Part shown: positions 26,297 through 35,317 of the stretch, piece after piece
Position numbering within the stretch: the stretch's first letter is position 1
How the letters are laid out: the number at the start of each line of letters is the position of its first letter
Assembly: GCA_016840465.1 (NCBI GenBank)
Contig: JAEOSH010000001.1
Coordinates: 1 to 64,000 of the forward strand
Length of the DNA stretch: 64,000 bases
Source of the DNA: Candidatus Baldrarchaeum yapensis
Lineage (GTDB): Archaea > Asgardarchaeota > Baldrarchaeia > Baldrarchaeales > Baldrarchaeaceae
Direction of reading: 5' to 3'
Notes under the pieces: model-generated
Databases searched by the model: none
Told to the model about the DNA's origin: nothing
Seen by the model: only the letters and a program-made list of their open reading frames with translations
Program-made: the position numbers and the translations under genes

Positions 26297-27076
26297 CTAC
26301 GTGAGATCTCCACATGTACAGAAAGCCTCGTGTATGAGATCATAAAGCTCAGGGAAGCCGATCATCTTCAATGCGGAAACTTTAACGATCCTGATTGCGC
26401 CGCTCATACTAGATATTGCATCTGTCAGCATTGCAGCCATATCGGATATGACGCCGTCTCCCTCTTTCATCAAAACTTCAGAGAGGTAGTCCACATCTAT
26501 AAGAAGTTTATCGATGTCGCTTCTTGAGCAAATGTCACTCTTGTTCAGAACTATTATCGTTGGAATTTCAAGTCTCAATGTTGCAGAGAGACCCATCAAC
26601 CTCGCCACTACGAGATCCGCTGCGCGCCGTGCAAATTTCGCATCTAGTATGAATACCGAAATTACTCTTCCCATCTGGCTTAGTCTCTTTATGACTTCTG
26701 GTCCTGACTCATGAAATATGAATACCTCCATTTGTCCAGGTGTGTCCACTACTACAATTTCGCCACTCACTCTTGCTATTTGGTTAATTATTTCATCGAT
26801 CTTCTCCAACATGAGTTCTGATGCTCTGATCATTGCGGCGTTTGGACCTATTTTTTCCCTGATCATTATGTCTCTGCATGTGAACATGCTCCTTATATCA
26901 AAGTCGGGTTTATAGGGCAAGTACTCACATCCGGGATCTAAATTTACATAGGTGACCTTATAATTGAACGCCTCCTCAAGCCATCTACCGAAGGATGCCG
27001 TGAGTGTTGATTTCCCAGATCCTGCCGGCCCGGTGAAAATTATGAAGAGTCTATTCGCATATTCATCCGTGTTCAT
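26297..27076 (-). CDS. GPN-loop GTPase
   Basis: Archaeal homologue of the eukaryotic GPN1-3 GTPases that help assemble RNA polymerase II. It has P-loop GPAGSGKST (16-24), the diagnostic GPN tripeptide (77-79 in IGPNAA), DTPGQMEVF and the NKSD guanine motif. The start is the ATG at 27076, preceded by GGAGGGAGG; the open frame extends upstream into the divergent L35Ae gene and is not used. About 260 residues is the family length. Confidence 0.93.
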   Translation of the reverse strand: MNTDEYANRLFIIFTGPAGSGKSTLTASFGRWLEEAFNYKVTYVNLDPGCEYLPYKPDFDIRSMFTCRDIMIREKIGPNAAMIRASELMLEKIDEIINQIARVSGEIVVVDTPGQMEVFIFHESGPEVIKRLSQMGRVISVFILDAKFARRAADLVVARLMGLSATLRLEIPTIIVLNKSDICSRSDIDKLLIDVDYLSEVLMKEGDGVISDMAAMLTDAISSMSGAIRIVKVSALKMIGFPELYDLIHEAFCTCGDLT

Positions 27077-27148
27077 GGTGCCTCCCTCCATAACAATAAT
27101 TAAAAATACACCAATTTTTCTCCATTCTGATACTAACAGGTGATGATA

Positions 27149-27454
27149 ATGAGCGGTGCACACACTGGAGCTAGTAGTGAAGAGTTCAAGGTTGCACTCA
27201 GAGGAGTCATTGTGAATTACAGAAGAGGAAGACACACCCAGAAAAATACTCACGTACTAATCAAGGTGCCAGGAATCGATAGCAGTAAGGAGGCTGCAAG
27301 ACTAATAGGGCGAAGAGTCTTATGGATCTCCGAGAGCGGAAAGAGGATCAAGGGTAAAATTGTCGATATTCATGGGAACAATGGAGTGGTTCGGGCGCGT
27401 ATGGAAAAGGGGGTTCCCGGACAGGCTTTGGGAACAGAAATACTGATATTATAG
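27149..27454 (+). CDS. rpl35ae: 50S ribosomal protein L35Ae
   Basis: A ribosomal protein shared by eukaryotes and some archaea. The core shows GVIVNYRRGRHTQ, HVLIKVPG and GKIVDIHGNNGVVRARM, with the GKI..HG..G pattern of L35Ae. ATG at 27149 has AGGTGA upstream; other in-frame starts at 27140 and 27143 overlap that site. It is a single gene, divergent from the GPN GTPase. Confidence 0.93.
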   Translation: MSGAHTGASSEEFKVALRGVIVNYRRGRHTQKNTHVLIKVPGIDSSKEAARLIGRRVLWISESGKRIKGKIVDIHGNNGVVRARMEKGVPGQALGTEILIL

Positions 27455-27530
27455 TTCATGTGTCAGGAGACCTTCGCCTCATCATCTTCTCAGGTCGGCT
27501 CTTCCTACATCATCCACATGAATTTTTCAC

Positions 27531-27550
27531 GGAAAATAGGTTTAAATATT
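27531..27550 (+). promoter_or_regulatory. candidate BRE/TATA for the ASCH-pyrC operon
   Basis: GGAAAATAGG followed by TTTAAATATT gives a purine-rich BRE and a strong TATA element 25 bp before the GTG at 27575, suggesting a leaderless or very short-leader transcript. Confidence 0.55.
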
Positions 27551-27574
27551 ATGTGATACCGGGCGTGATGATCC

Positions 27575-27964
27575 GTGGTCAAAATTTTGGACTTCGACCC
27601 CATTTTTGTCAAGCAGATACTTGAGAAGAAAAAGACAACAACAATAAGGAAAGGTATTAAGGACTTCAAAGAGGGAGATAGGGTCTATATAATGTCTCAG
27701 GGGAAAATATTCGCTGAGGCGGAGATTACAAAGGTGGAGGTTAAACAACTGTTCAAACTGACAGACGAGGATGCAAAAAGAGACGGTTTTTTGAACGTTG
27801 AAGAACTGATAAATGGTTTAAAGAAATACTATGAATCTGTAAAGCCTGATGATGTTTTTACGATAATACATTTCAACATCATTGCCACGTTTCTCAGCCC
27901 CGAGGAGGTACTTCAAACAAATGATGAAGAGAAGGAAAAACGTAACACTAGTAATAGCGAATAA
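27575..27964 (+). CDS. ASCH-domain protein, minimal
   Basis: A 129-residue ASCH (PUA-like) protein. Key stretches are ILEKKKTTTIRKG, FKEGDRVYIMS, and LTDEDAKRDGFLNVEEL; the last matches the equivalent segment of the ASCH protein at 22741, so the two are paralogues. It starts with GTG 25 bp after a strong TATA box. The end overlaps the next gene. The bound RNA or nucleotide is unknown. Confidence 0.8.
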   Translation: MVKILDFDPIFVKQILEKKKTTTIRKGIKDFKEGDRVYIMSQGKIFAEAEITKVEVKQLFKLTDEDAKRDGFLNVEELINGLKKYYESVKPDDVFTIIHFNIIATFLSPEEVLQTNDEEKEKRNTSNSE

Positions 27965-28565
27965 AAGGCTTCAAATTCCTTCTAAATTTGTTCTTTCGAT
28001 TCTGCATTGCAGGAATAATGATTACATATTTTTTGTCCATAAAATGATAGTGCTACTTACGAGTAGTATCAGGGTGCGTGTTTTGGATTGCAATAGAATG
28101 TTGCGTGAACTTTTAATTCGAAGAAACATCACTGACTTGGGACTTGAAGAGAGTATTGTTTATGCCAATCTGACGATTTCTAGAATATTGAGCGAAGAGA
28201 AATTATTCAGAGAACTGGAAAGGGTCATGAGCCAAAGACAGAGCGCTGAAGAGGTTCTCTTCATACTCCACTTCAGCACATTAATAGAGAGGCTTCATAA
28301 GAAACTTAAAGAGGCGGAGAAAATAATCAAGGACTTCTTCAACATAATTCCTTTAATGGTTTCTGACACAAGACCTATTGTCCTCGTTGAGAAAATGTTC
28401 GAGGGATTCTACCCGATGCAATGCATTACGAGAAGAGAACTTGAAGAGGTTTCTGATGTAAAGGTTAAATTTCTGCCATATAGAATATTGGAAGTGAACG
28501 GATTTAGGACGGACTACGACAACGCTGGTGAAACAATTGCCCTATGTAGACTTGAGGATAATTAA
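27921..28565 (+). CDS. hypothetical protein between ASCH and pyrC
   Basis: About 214 residues with no recognised family. The N-terminal 70 residues have beta-strand character, the middle (about 75-150) is helical, and the end is mixed. It overlaps the ASCH gene by 44 bp and the dihydroorotase by 38 bp in other frames, which speaks for a real, coupled gene. The start is uncertain between ATG 27921, ATG 27924 and an internal start near 28045 (MIVLLTSS). Confidence 0.55.
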   Translation: MMKRRKNVTLVIANKRLQIPSKFVLSILHCRNNDYIFFVHKMIVLLTSSIRVRVLDCNRMLRELLIRRNITDLGLEESIVYANLTISRILSEEKLFRELERVMSQRQSAEEVLFILHFSTLIERLHKKLKEAEKIIKDFFNIIPLMVSDTRPIVLVEKMFEGFYPMQCITRRELEEVSDVKVKFLPYRILEVNGFRTDYDNAGETIALCRLEDN

Positions 28566-29877
28566 TGCTCATATTCTGATCGGCGATAAAATAGTCGACG
28601 GAGGAGTCTCGATAAACGGCGGAAAAATAGCGAAAGTTGGAAAGGAACCAAATCTTCAACCTGCAGAGATCACGTTGGACGCTGAAGGTATGCTTCTTCT
28701 TCCCGGCGCTATAGATGCTCATGTTCATCTTCGGGACTTCGAACTTTCCTACAAGGAGGATATCATATCCGGTACGTGTGCAGCCGCACATGGAGGAGTT
28801 ACCACGGTCTTAGATATGCCAAACACAAAGCCTCCACTGACAACGCCGGGGAGGGTGCGTAAACGTATAGACCTTATAAAGAGGAAAGCTCTTGTCAACG
28901 TAGGAATATTTGCAGGCTTCCCTAGGGATTTATCTTCGATTCATGAGTTTGCGACGATGGGAGTCGTTGGAATAAAAGTTTATCTAAATCATCCATTAGA
29001 AGGAGAAGACATTGGAAATCTTGAAGTTATTAAGGCCTTATTTTCACATGCCGCGTTATGTGGGATTCTCATTGCAGTACACCCCGAAGATTTCATAATT
29101 CTTGAGAAGAACAGCGAGAAATATAGTGATATAAGCGACGATCTGGAAAGATTTTTATTAGTACATAGTAAAGACGCAGAGATATCAGCGATCAAGAAAT
29201 GTGTGAAAATATGCGCCAAGACAGGAGTTCATCTTCACTTTTGCCATGTTTCTAGCGCTGAGGGGATTACTGAAATAAAGCGAGTTAAAGACAAAATAAG
29301 GGTAAGCGCTGAGGTCACCCCTCATCACCTGTTTTTAAACAAAAAGGCCTACGAAAAATGGGGAGCTATTGCAAAGACAGTTCCACCTCTCCGTGATAAA
29401 AGAGATAACATCGAGTTACTAAGGGCTATCGCCTCCAAAATAGCAGATATAATTGCAAGTGATCATGCCCCTCATACACTTGAGGAGAAAAACTTGCCAT
29501 TTGAAGAGGCGGCTGCGGGGATTCCTTCACTCGACATATTTTATCCACTAATTCTAACGTATTGCGAAAAACTCGGTCTATCATATGTTAAGGTCATAGA
29601 TTCCGTGACTCGACGGCCCGCGAAGATATTTGGCCTTTCGAACAAGGGCATCATAGGAAGTGGGTATGATGCGGACATAGTATTACTTGATAAAAATGCG
29701 GAGCGTAGGGTCAGACCGGAAAATTTCTTCTCTAAGGCGAAATATTCTCCATTTGAAGGCAGTATCTTGCGATGGATTCCAAAGGTCACAATTGTCAACG
29801 GCAAAATAGTTTTTGAAGGTGAAGATATCGTAGGATCTCCTGGTACGGGGGCGTATTGTAGGTGTTATAGGCAATGA
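28528..29877 (+). CDS. pyrC: dihydroorotase
   Basis: Cyclises carbamoyl-aspartate to dihydroorotate in pyrimidine synthesis. The zinc site HVH is at residues 65-67 (AIDAHVHLRD); further ligands appear in HLHFCHVSS and ASDHAPHT. The 449 residues fit the type I enzyme. The start is GTG, inside the upstream gene. The stop overlaps the ATG of the next gene (ATGA). No other pyr genes are in the window. Confidence 0.93.
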   Translation: MKQLPYVDLRIINAHILIGDKIVDGGVSINGGKIAKVGKEPNLQPAEITLDAEGMLLLPGAIDAHVHLRDFELSYKEDIISGTCAAAHGGVTTVLDMPNTKPPLTTPGRVRKRIDLIKRKALVNVGIFAGFPRDLSSIHEFATMGVVGIKVYLNHPLEGEDIGNLEVIKALFSHAALCGILIAVHPEDFIILEKNSEKYSDISDDLERFLLVHSKDAEISAIKKCVKICAKTGVHLHFCHVSSAEGITEIKRVKDKIRVSAEVTPHHLFLNKKAYEKWGAIAKTVPPLRDKRDNIELLRAIASKIADIIASDHAPHTLEEKNLPFEEAAAGIPSLDIFYPLILTYCEKLGLSYVKVIDSVTRRPAKIFGLSNKGIIGSGYDADIVLLDKNAERRVRPENFFSKAKYSPFEGSILRWIPKVTIVNGKIVFEGEDIVGSPGTGAYCRCYRQ

Positions 29878-30386
29878 AATTTATCTGTGATAGTATGCTT
29901 GGCAGGCTTGCGCGCTGGCTTCGTTTGCTAGGTTGCGATGTAATATATGCCGGTACTGAGATTGATGATGACAAAATCCTGCAGATAGCAAAGAATGAGG
30001 GGAGAGTTATCCTAACCTCCGATGCTGAGTTGCATAGTAGAGCTCAGAAACTCGGTATACAATCTATTTTGTTGAGGAATTATGGCTTTGTCAATTTATT
30101 AGCCGAGGTTCTCGCGAGGTTCGAAATACCACCCGTTGTGGACCCCAATTGTTCTAGGTGTCCTTATTGTAACGGGGTTGTGGTGTACTTAAGGCGCGAG
30201 GACGTCAGTAAAATGCCTGATGTTCTAGACGTCTTAAGTCCTAACATTATAGAGGCGCATGAGGAGTTCTGGCGTTGTACTAAATGTGGGAAAATTTATT
30301 GGAAAGGGAGGATGTGGAGAAACATAAATAGAATACTTGAAAAAGTTAAAGAGGAAATGATGCGTATTAAGAAAAAGACCTCGTAG
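29874..30386 (+). CDS. Mut7-C RNase domain protein with zinc ribbon
   Basis: A PIN-related Mut7-C family protein. The opening FICDSMLGRLARWLRLLG with the first Asp, and VILTSDAEL with further acids, mark the nuclease-like half (about 1-85). The C-terminal half has a zinc ribbon with CSRCPYC and CTKCGKIYWKG. Such proteins are widespread in archaea, and an RNA-processing role is assumed. It overlaps pyrC by 4 bp. Confidence 0.9.
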   Translation: MKFICDSMLGRLARWLRLLGCDVIYAGTEIDDDKILQIAKNEGRVILTSDAELHSRAQKLGIQSILLRNYGFVNLLAEVLARFEIPPVVDPNCSRCPYCNGVVVYLRREDVSKMPDVLDVLSPNIIEAHEEFWRCTKCGKIYWKGRMWRNINRILEKVKEEMMRIKKKTS

Positions 30387-30398
30387 AGGCGTTTCGTC

Positions 30399-31046
30399 AT
30401 GTTCATGTATAGTGATGAGGAAGGCGCGTACTTGGTCAAACTTGCGCGTAGGTCTATGGAGACCTACGTTGTAGAAAGAAGGAGAATAGACACGCCAAAG
30501 GACGCTCCTGAGAAATTATGGAAGAAAGCGGGAGCGTTCGTCACATTAAACAAAATCGTTGAACAAAGACCAAAGATAAGAACGGAACTTAGAGGATGTA
30601 TAGGAAGACCTTATCCCTTGCAACCACTAATAGAGGCGGTAATAGATTCTGCAATAGATTCCGCCGTTAACGATCCGAGGTTTCCGCCAGTAAGGCCAGA
30701 TGAGCTAGATGATATACTTGTGGAGGTGAGTGTTCTAACACCACCTGAGCTGATAAAGGTGTCAGATCCGAAGGAGTATCCTAAAAAGATAAAGATCGGA
30801 AGAGATGGACTCATTGTCGAGGGTGTGTATGAGGGTTATGTTTTAAGAGGACTATTATTACCTCAGGTTCCAGTAGAGTGGAATTGGGACGAGGAAACAT
30901 TTCTAAGCGAGTGTTGCTTGAAAGCCGGTTTACCACCAGACAGTTGGTTGACGCGCAATGTAAAGATTTACAAATTCCAAGCAGAGATTTTTGAAGAAGA
31001 AGAGCCGCGGGGGAAAGTGATAAGAAAGATCCTAGAGGAGCATTAA
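30399..31046 (+). CDS. AMMECR1-domain protein
   Basis: A 215-residue AMMECR1 family protein with the invariant LRGCIGRPYP motif (about residues 66-75) and SVLTPPELI. The family is conserved from archaea to humans; its biochemical role is unclear, with suggested links to MEMO and radical chemistry in fused relatives. ATG at 30399 has GAGGCG eight bases upstream. It ends the plus-strand run from 27575. Confidence 0.9.
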   Translation: MFMYSDEEGAYLVKLARRSMETYVVERRRIDTPKDAPEKLWKKAGAFVTLNKIVEQRPKIRTELRGCIGRPYPLQPLIEAVIDSAIDSAVNDPRFPPVRPDELDDILVEVSVLTPPELIKVSDPKEYPKKIKIGRDGLIVEGVYEGYVLRGLLLPQVPVEWNWDEETFLSECCLKAGLPPDSWLTRNVKIYKFQAEIFEEEEPRGKVIRKILEEH

Positions 31047-31050
31047 AGAA

Positions 31051-33072
31051 TTACGATTGGCTTTCTTCCAATATTTCCGAATCTCCAGGAACAGTTCGCT
31101 GCAAGTCCTCTATTGTTACGTACTTTGATGCTAGTTTTCTTTCCTCTTCCGGTAGCTTGTTCAATAACTTTCTTAGCAACATCCTGCAAATATCGTTTTT
31201 AGGAATTTTTCCGGGTATTAAAGTTATCCAGATATTTGTCTTTCTAGTAATTGCGGAAGGTGGACCATAAATTAGCATCCAAAATCCTTGATCCTTTACT
31301 AAACCCAGTGACAATTTCAGCGGAACATTACTGATGTAATTTCTCTTTCCTCTTACCATCACCGCCCCATGCTTTAAGTATTGGCCTGATGGCGGAGATA
31401 GTGATACCTGCTCTGCGTTTACCCAGTAAGCATCGATACTTCCGAATCCGATCTTCCATGCCTTAGAATATGATACAGCAAATTGTGCTGCCTCTAGGAT
31501 AGTACTTTCTGGAAGCTTTCTTCCACCCGTCTTTACTATTACGTGTGGTGCTCCCTCTATGTCCGCATGAACAAATATGTCCCCTTTTTCTAAGTATTTC
31601 CTGACAAGAGCTTCATTTTGCTTTGCGTCACGACCCGCAATTACTATAAATCCGTCAGAACTTTCAAACCATCTAAACTTCTCAAACCACTTCTTTGGAC
31701 GTGCTTTAATGATCTTCTCTTCTGCAATTTTCACCTCCAACTCTGCTTTCGTTTCCAATTGATTTAATTTCTCTTTAATTTCACTCATCGACTTCTTTAA
31801 TCCCTCGATTTTTTCAGAAAGTTTTTTCGCTTTCTCATAATATACTGATGCATTTTCGGGTACGGATTTTCTGATATCAATGGACACGTTTTCCCCATCC
31901 AGTACCAGTATAATCTTTGCCTCCTGAGGTCTTACGTCCTTTATGATAAGTGCGTCGGAGATTCCTCGCTTCTTTCCTTCCTCTATTCTTGAAATTATTT
32001 CGTTCCATTCGTAACCCTTATTCCTTGCATTTTTTATCGCACCGATGATCCTTTCGATGATTTCCTTATGCATAAATATCAGATTCCCCATCCTAACGAG
32101 ACGTTCCGCCTCCCGTTCTAAGGAGACTAACCTTTGCTCCTGAGTTCGCAAAATTTCTAATAACTTTTCGCGCTCATTTTCAATCTCCCCTAGTTTTTCC
32201 CTCCTCAGCAATTCCTGTTCGGTCTTAACAAAGTACTCATCAACCGCCTCATTAAATGATCCGAAACGTTTCTTCTCTTTACCCTCAAACAATTTTAGCT
32301 CTAAAGGCTCAAAGCCTACGGGGCTCCCATCTTCAAGTATTATGTGAGGCGAAATTTCGCCATTTCTGACCGAATTTATCAAAGTTTTTAGACATTCAAC
32401 GACCTCAATAATGTTTTTAATGGTAACTGCATCTACGGGAGCCTCTTTCGGAATATTGCACCTAAGAAGGGCTTCTTCGATTAAATGAGGATCCACATTA
32501 ATCGTTGAAATGAATGCACGCACAATATCCTTTTTTCTGGATTCCCTGAGACGGACGTAGAGTTCCTCCGAGGTCACGGAAAAGATGTCAAGTCCTCGGG
32601 AGGGCGGTGGGACGAATTTTTCTCCCACAATAACGTTTCTATCTTTCATCCTCTTATATCGATATGCAACTCTTATCTTTTCATCGGGTCCCACCAGAAT
32701 CACGTTGCCCTCCCTAAACAGTTCTATTACCAGCGTGTAATCTTCTTGTGCCTTTGTGCTAAATCTTAACAACACTATTCTATCAAAGTCGTGCTGAAGT
32801 ATCTCTGTTAGGCGACTCCCTCGTAGATACTTTCGTAATGCCATGCAGAAGGGAGGAGGATGGCATGGTTTTTCTCTAATATAGGATGTTAAGTGGATGC
32901 GTCTGCCTGGTTCTACGAGAAGGTTATAAACGGATTCTTTTCTAAGCTTAAAGAGGAAGAGCGGGGTTGGCGCTGTCAATTGGTAAATATTATCAACCCA
33001 AGCCATCTTTATTGTTTGGTTGAGTTCATATACGATCGCGGCAACATCGAGAGCCGAGAATGTCCCCTTCAT
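31051..33072 (-). CDS. Rqc2/NEMF (NFACT) homologue
   Basis: Ribosome-associated quality-control factor that binds the obstructed 50S subunit and tRNA; in bacteria and archaea it adds alanine tails. The NFACT-N domain is at about 1-200, long coiled-coil helices at about 290-350 and 395-450, and the NFACT-R domain (KWFEKFRWFESSDG) starts near 460. The 673-residue length is normal. It converges on AMMECR1 (4 bp gap) and its start overlaps the 5' flank of the divergent gene at 33093. Confidence 0.93.
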   Translation of the reverse strand: MKGTFSALDVAAIVYELNQTIKMAWVDNIYQLTAPTPLFLFKLRKESVYNLLVEPGRRIHLTSYIREKPCHPPPFCMALRKYLRGSRLTEILQHDFDRIVLLRFSTKAQEDYTLVIELFREGNVILVGPDEKIRVAYRYKRMKDRNVIVGEKFVPPPSRGLDIFSVTSEELYVRLRESRKKDIVRAFISTINVDPHLIEEALLRCNIPKEAPVDAVTIKNIIEVVECLKTLINSVRNGEISPHIILEDGSPVGFEPLELKLFEGKEKKRFGSFNEAVDEYFVKTEQELLRREKLGEIENEREKLLEILRTQEQRLVSLEREAERLVRMGNLIFMHKEIIERIIGAIKNARNKGYEWNEIISRIEEGKKRGISDALIIKDVRPQEAKIILVLDGENVSIDIRKSVPENASVYYEKAKKLSEKIEGLKKSMSEIKEKLNQLETKAELEVKIAEEKIIKARPKKWFEKFRWFESSDGFIVIAGRDAKQNEALVRKYLEKGDIFVHADIEGAPHVIVKTGGRKLPESTILEAAQFAVSYSKAWKIGFGSIDAYWVNAEQVSLSPPSGQYLKHGAVMVRGKRNYISNVPLKLSLGLVKDQGFWMLIYGPPSAITRKTNIWITLIPGKIPKNDICRMLLRKLLNKLPEEERKLASKYVTIEDLQRTVPGDSEILEESQS

Positions 33073-33092
33073 GGCGAATCCCGGTGATGCTC

Positions 33093-33581
33093 ATGACGCC
33101 TGAGGATAAAATATTTTGGATCAAAGTAATATTTGCGTTTCTAGCGGCAGGGCTTTGCCTGCTCCTACCCCTTTCAGCAACATGGGCAGGCTTTTTCCTC
33201 GGAATATTAGTGTACATGGCATCTTACTGTGTTTCACAGTTAATTGTTGAGGAAGAGATTCCTGTGGAGGAAAGAATACTGGAAAAAATAGGTAAAATTC
33301 TGAAATCGGAAGTACCGTCTGAGATAAAGAACATCGTCTTTAAGAGTTCCAAGAGCGGAAGACTCAGTAAAGACCATGTGGAATTGCTAAAAAGGAAACT
33401 TACTGAATTGGGGGTAGATCAGAAGCGTTCAGAAAAAATAATTGCGATTATGAAGAGTGTTGAGGAGAAGATTTCCGAAGAGAAAAGAGGATCTCCTTTA
33501 ACCACGGGCATACTTACGTACTTTACCCTATGGCTTACTATATGGTTTTTAATATTCACACTGATGCACTTCCCGCCATAG
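33093..33581 (+). CDS. small membrane protein, EMC6-like at best
   Basis: Residues about 8-50 form two hydrophobic helices, a polar central region of 80 residues follows, and one more helix is at the end (about 140-160). The N-terminal pair with WAGFFLGILVY recalls archaeal EMC6-like proteins, but the resemblance is weak. I chose the ATG at 33093 because GGTGATG precedes it and because longer starts overlap the divergent Rqc2 gene. Confidence 0.6.
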   Translation: MTPEDKIFWIKVIFAFLAAGLCLLLPLSATWAGFFLGILVYMASYCVSQLIVEEEIPVEERILEKIGKILKSEVPSEIKNIVFKSSKSGRLSKDHVELLKRKLTELGVDQKRSEKIIAIMKSVEEKISEEKRGSPLTTGILTYFTLWLTIWFLIFTLMHFPP

Positions 33582-33591
33582 TTTCTCAATG

Positions 33592-33996
33592 TTAAGAAGT
33601 TTGTGCCATTTTTCTTAATTTTTCCGCCTCTTCCTCATCGCCCAACATACTTGCACACCTTGCGGCGCTTGTCAAGCACTGCTTTCTTTTGGTGTCGTCC
33701 CTAAGAAGTTTGAAATACTCCGCAGCCTTAAGGAAAAGTTCTTTGGCTTTTTGATAATTCTTCGTGGCATTATACAGTTTTGCGGCATTCATATATGAGT
33801 TGGCTGAATATTCATAGTCATAGACTTTAATGAAATGCTTTGCAGCACGTTCATATATCTCGGCTGCCTTTTCGAACTCCTTTCTGGATGCGTATGCCTT
33901 TGCTGCAAGAAATTCCTGGTATGCAGCTCTTCCAAAATCCTCCTCTTCAAGTAATTTTTGGGCCTCTCTCAATAATTGCTCCGGATCTTCACTCAT
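33592..33996 (-). CDS. TPR/SNAP-like helical repeat protein
   Basis: A 134-residue protein made of at least three tetratricopeptide-like helix pairs (AAYQEFLAAKAYASR, AAEIYERAAKHF, AKELFLKAAEYF). The pattern resembles alpha-SNAP-type repeats. It probably acts as a protein-interaction adaptor. The ATG lies 2 bp after the GGGP synthase stop, so the two are co-transcribed. Confidence 0.78.
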   Translation of the reverse strand: MSEDPEQLLREAQKLLEEEDFGRAAYQEFLAAKAYASRKEFEKAAEIYERAAKHFIKVYDYEYSANSYMNAAKLYNATKNYQKAKELFLKAAEYFKLLRDDTKRKQCLTSAARCASMLGDEEEAEKLRKMAQTS

Positions 33997-33998
33997 CC

Positions 33999-34781
33999 TT
34001 ACCGCCCCTTTCTTAGTTTCTCCTTACCCGCTTCTCTTATGGCAGTAACCATTTTCCTAACCTTCTCGGTGACTTCTTTCATATCCTTTAGATGTTCTAT
34101 TGCGGTTCCGACCTGTATACCATCCGCACCCGCGAGAACTATCTCTTTAGCCTGCTCGGCAGTTCTCACGCCGCCAGCATAAAAGTAAGGTACGGTTAGT
34201 ACAGATTTTATTGCCTTTATCAGGAAAGGTGGTGCTGGGGAGGGGGCGCCTGATCCGCTATCTGTGATGACTATATGTGCACCTAGGAATTCTCCTGCAA
34301 GTGCGCATGCGCATGCAATTTCTGGATCGTCCCTAGGGACCAAATTTGCGTCACCCACCCAGCCAGCTGCCCCACCGGGTTCTAAGAGAATATATGCGAC
34401 GGGAATAGGCTCGAGGCCGAACTTTTTGACAAGAGGCGCGCCGAGAATTTGCGCCTTTGTGATGAAATATGGATCCCTACTATTCATAAGAATCATGAAA
34501 TAAATTGCATCGGCGTACCTCGTTATTGTTCCCACATTTCCCGGAAATAGTATCACTGGGAGATTCGAGTTCTCCTTTATTGCCTTTACGGTGAGATCCA
34601 GAAGTTCTCCCTGTGCACCTATGGATCCGCCGACGAGTATCGCGTCAGTGCCACCTTCACTTGCAGCTAAGGCTATCTTTCCCGCTTCCTCCGGTTTTTG
34701 TTCAAATGGATCTATTAAACTGAGATGAACTGCCCCATAGGTCTCTATTCTCTCCTTAAGGTACTCTTCTACCTTTCCCAT
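33999..34781 (-). CDS. geranylgeranylglyceryl phosphate synthase
   Basis: First committed step of archaeal membrane lipid synthesis: joins geranylgeranyl diphosphate to sn-glycerol-1-phosphate. A TIM barrel with SLIDPFEQKP, GGTDAILVGGS, ILLEPGGAAGW, DSGSGAPSP and YAGGVRTAEQA phosphate-binding loops, all characteristic of the PcrB/GGGPS family. The 260 residues match the group II type. Confidence 0.95.
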   Translation of the reverse strand: MGKVEEYLKERIETYGAVHLSLIDPFEQKPEEAGKIALAASEGGTDAILVGGSIGAQGELLDLTVKAIKENSNLPVILFPGNVGTITRYADAIYFMILMNSRDPYFITKAQILGAPLVKKFGLEPIPVAYILLEPGGAAGWVGDANLVPRDDPEIACACALAGEFLGAHIVITDSGSGAPSPAPPFLIKAIKSVLTVPYFYAGGVRTAEQAKEIVLAGADGIQVGTAIEHLKDMKEVTEKVRKMVTAIREAGKEKLRKGR

Positions 34782-34899
34782 TAATAGTCCCTCATTTTCC
34801 CAGTTCGATTTAGTTATGTTTTTCTGGTCTCATCTTTAAATTTATCATTCCATCGGTTGGAGATTTTCCTCGGCGCTCATGTAAGGAAAAACCCCAGTC

Positions 34900-34914
34900 A
34901 AAAACCCTTTAAAT
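34900..34914 (+). promoter_or_regulatory. candidate promoter of the CooT-like gene
   Basis: The A-rich tract AAAAACC followed by CTTTAAAT (34907-34914) is a plausible BRE and TATA box, 49 bp before the ATG at 34963. Confidence 0.45.
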
Positions 34915-34962
34915 GTTTCTTACGTACTCTAAGGTAGCAGTGATGCTTGGGTGTAAAGAGAG

Positions 34963-35283
34963 ATGTGCGAGTTTTCGGTAGTTGTGAGGGAAGGAAGTTC
35001 CGAGAAGGAGGTAGCACGAGACATCATCTATGCAAGAATGTGCGATAGAGGTCTTACGTTGAGAAGTTTCCTTGATGAAAAAACCGCCAATTCGGCGGTG
35101 ATTTTTGAGGTAGATGTGACTAAGGAGAGAATGGTGTTGATACGTGCGCCGTTCATTGAGCATTTTCTAAAGCTTTTGCTGATGTATGAAAGTTATAGAA
35201 GGGGCGAGAGGGACGCTGACGCTGTTAAGAAGATGTTGGATGAATTTTATAGAGAGGTAAAGAAATATTTGGATTCCACATAA
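34963..35283 (+). CDS. CooT-like nickel-binding protein (COG1532)
   Basis: The start MCEFSVVV places a cysteine at position 2, as in CooT, where Cys2 helps bind nickel for CO dehydrogenase maturation. The middle part (VARDIIYARM, LRSFLDE, FEVDVTKERMVLIRAP) follows the small beta-barrel pattern of the family. It has an extra C-terminal helix of about 40 residues (total 106), longer than the roughly 65-residue minimal CooT. With the CooC-like gene and the CODH/ACS operon nearby, a nickel role is likely but not proven. Confidence 0.72.
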   Translation: MCEFSVVVREGSSEKEVARDIIYARMCDRGLTLRSFLDEKTANSAVIFEVDVTKERMVLIRAPFIEHFLKLLLMYESYRRGERDADAVKKMLDEFYREVKKYLDST

Positions 35284-35317
35284 AAGATGATGTTCTAAAC
35301 ATATGGAGGAGGTATTC

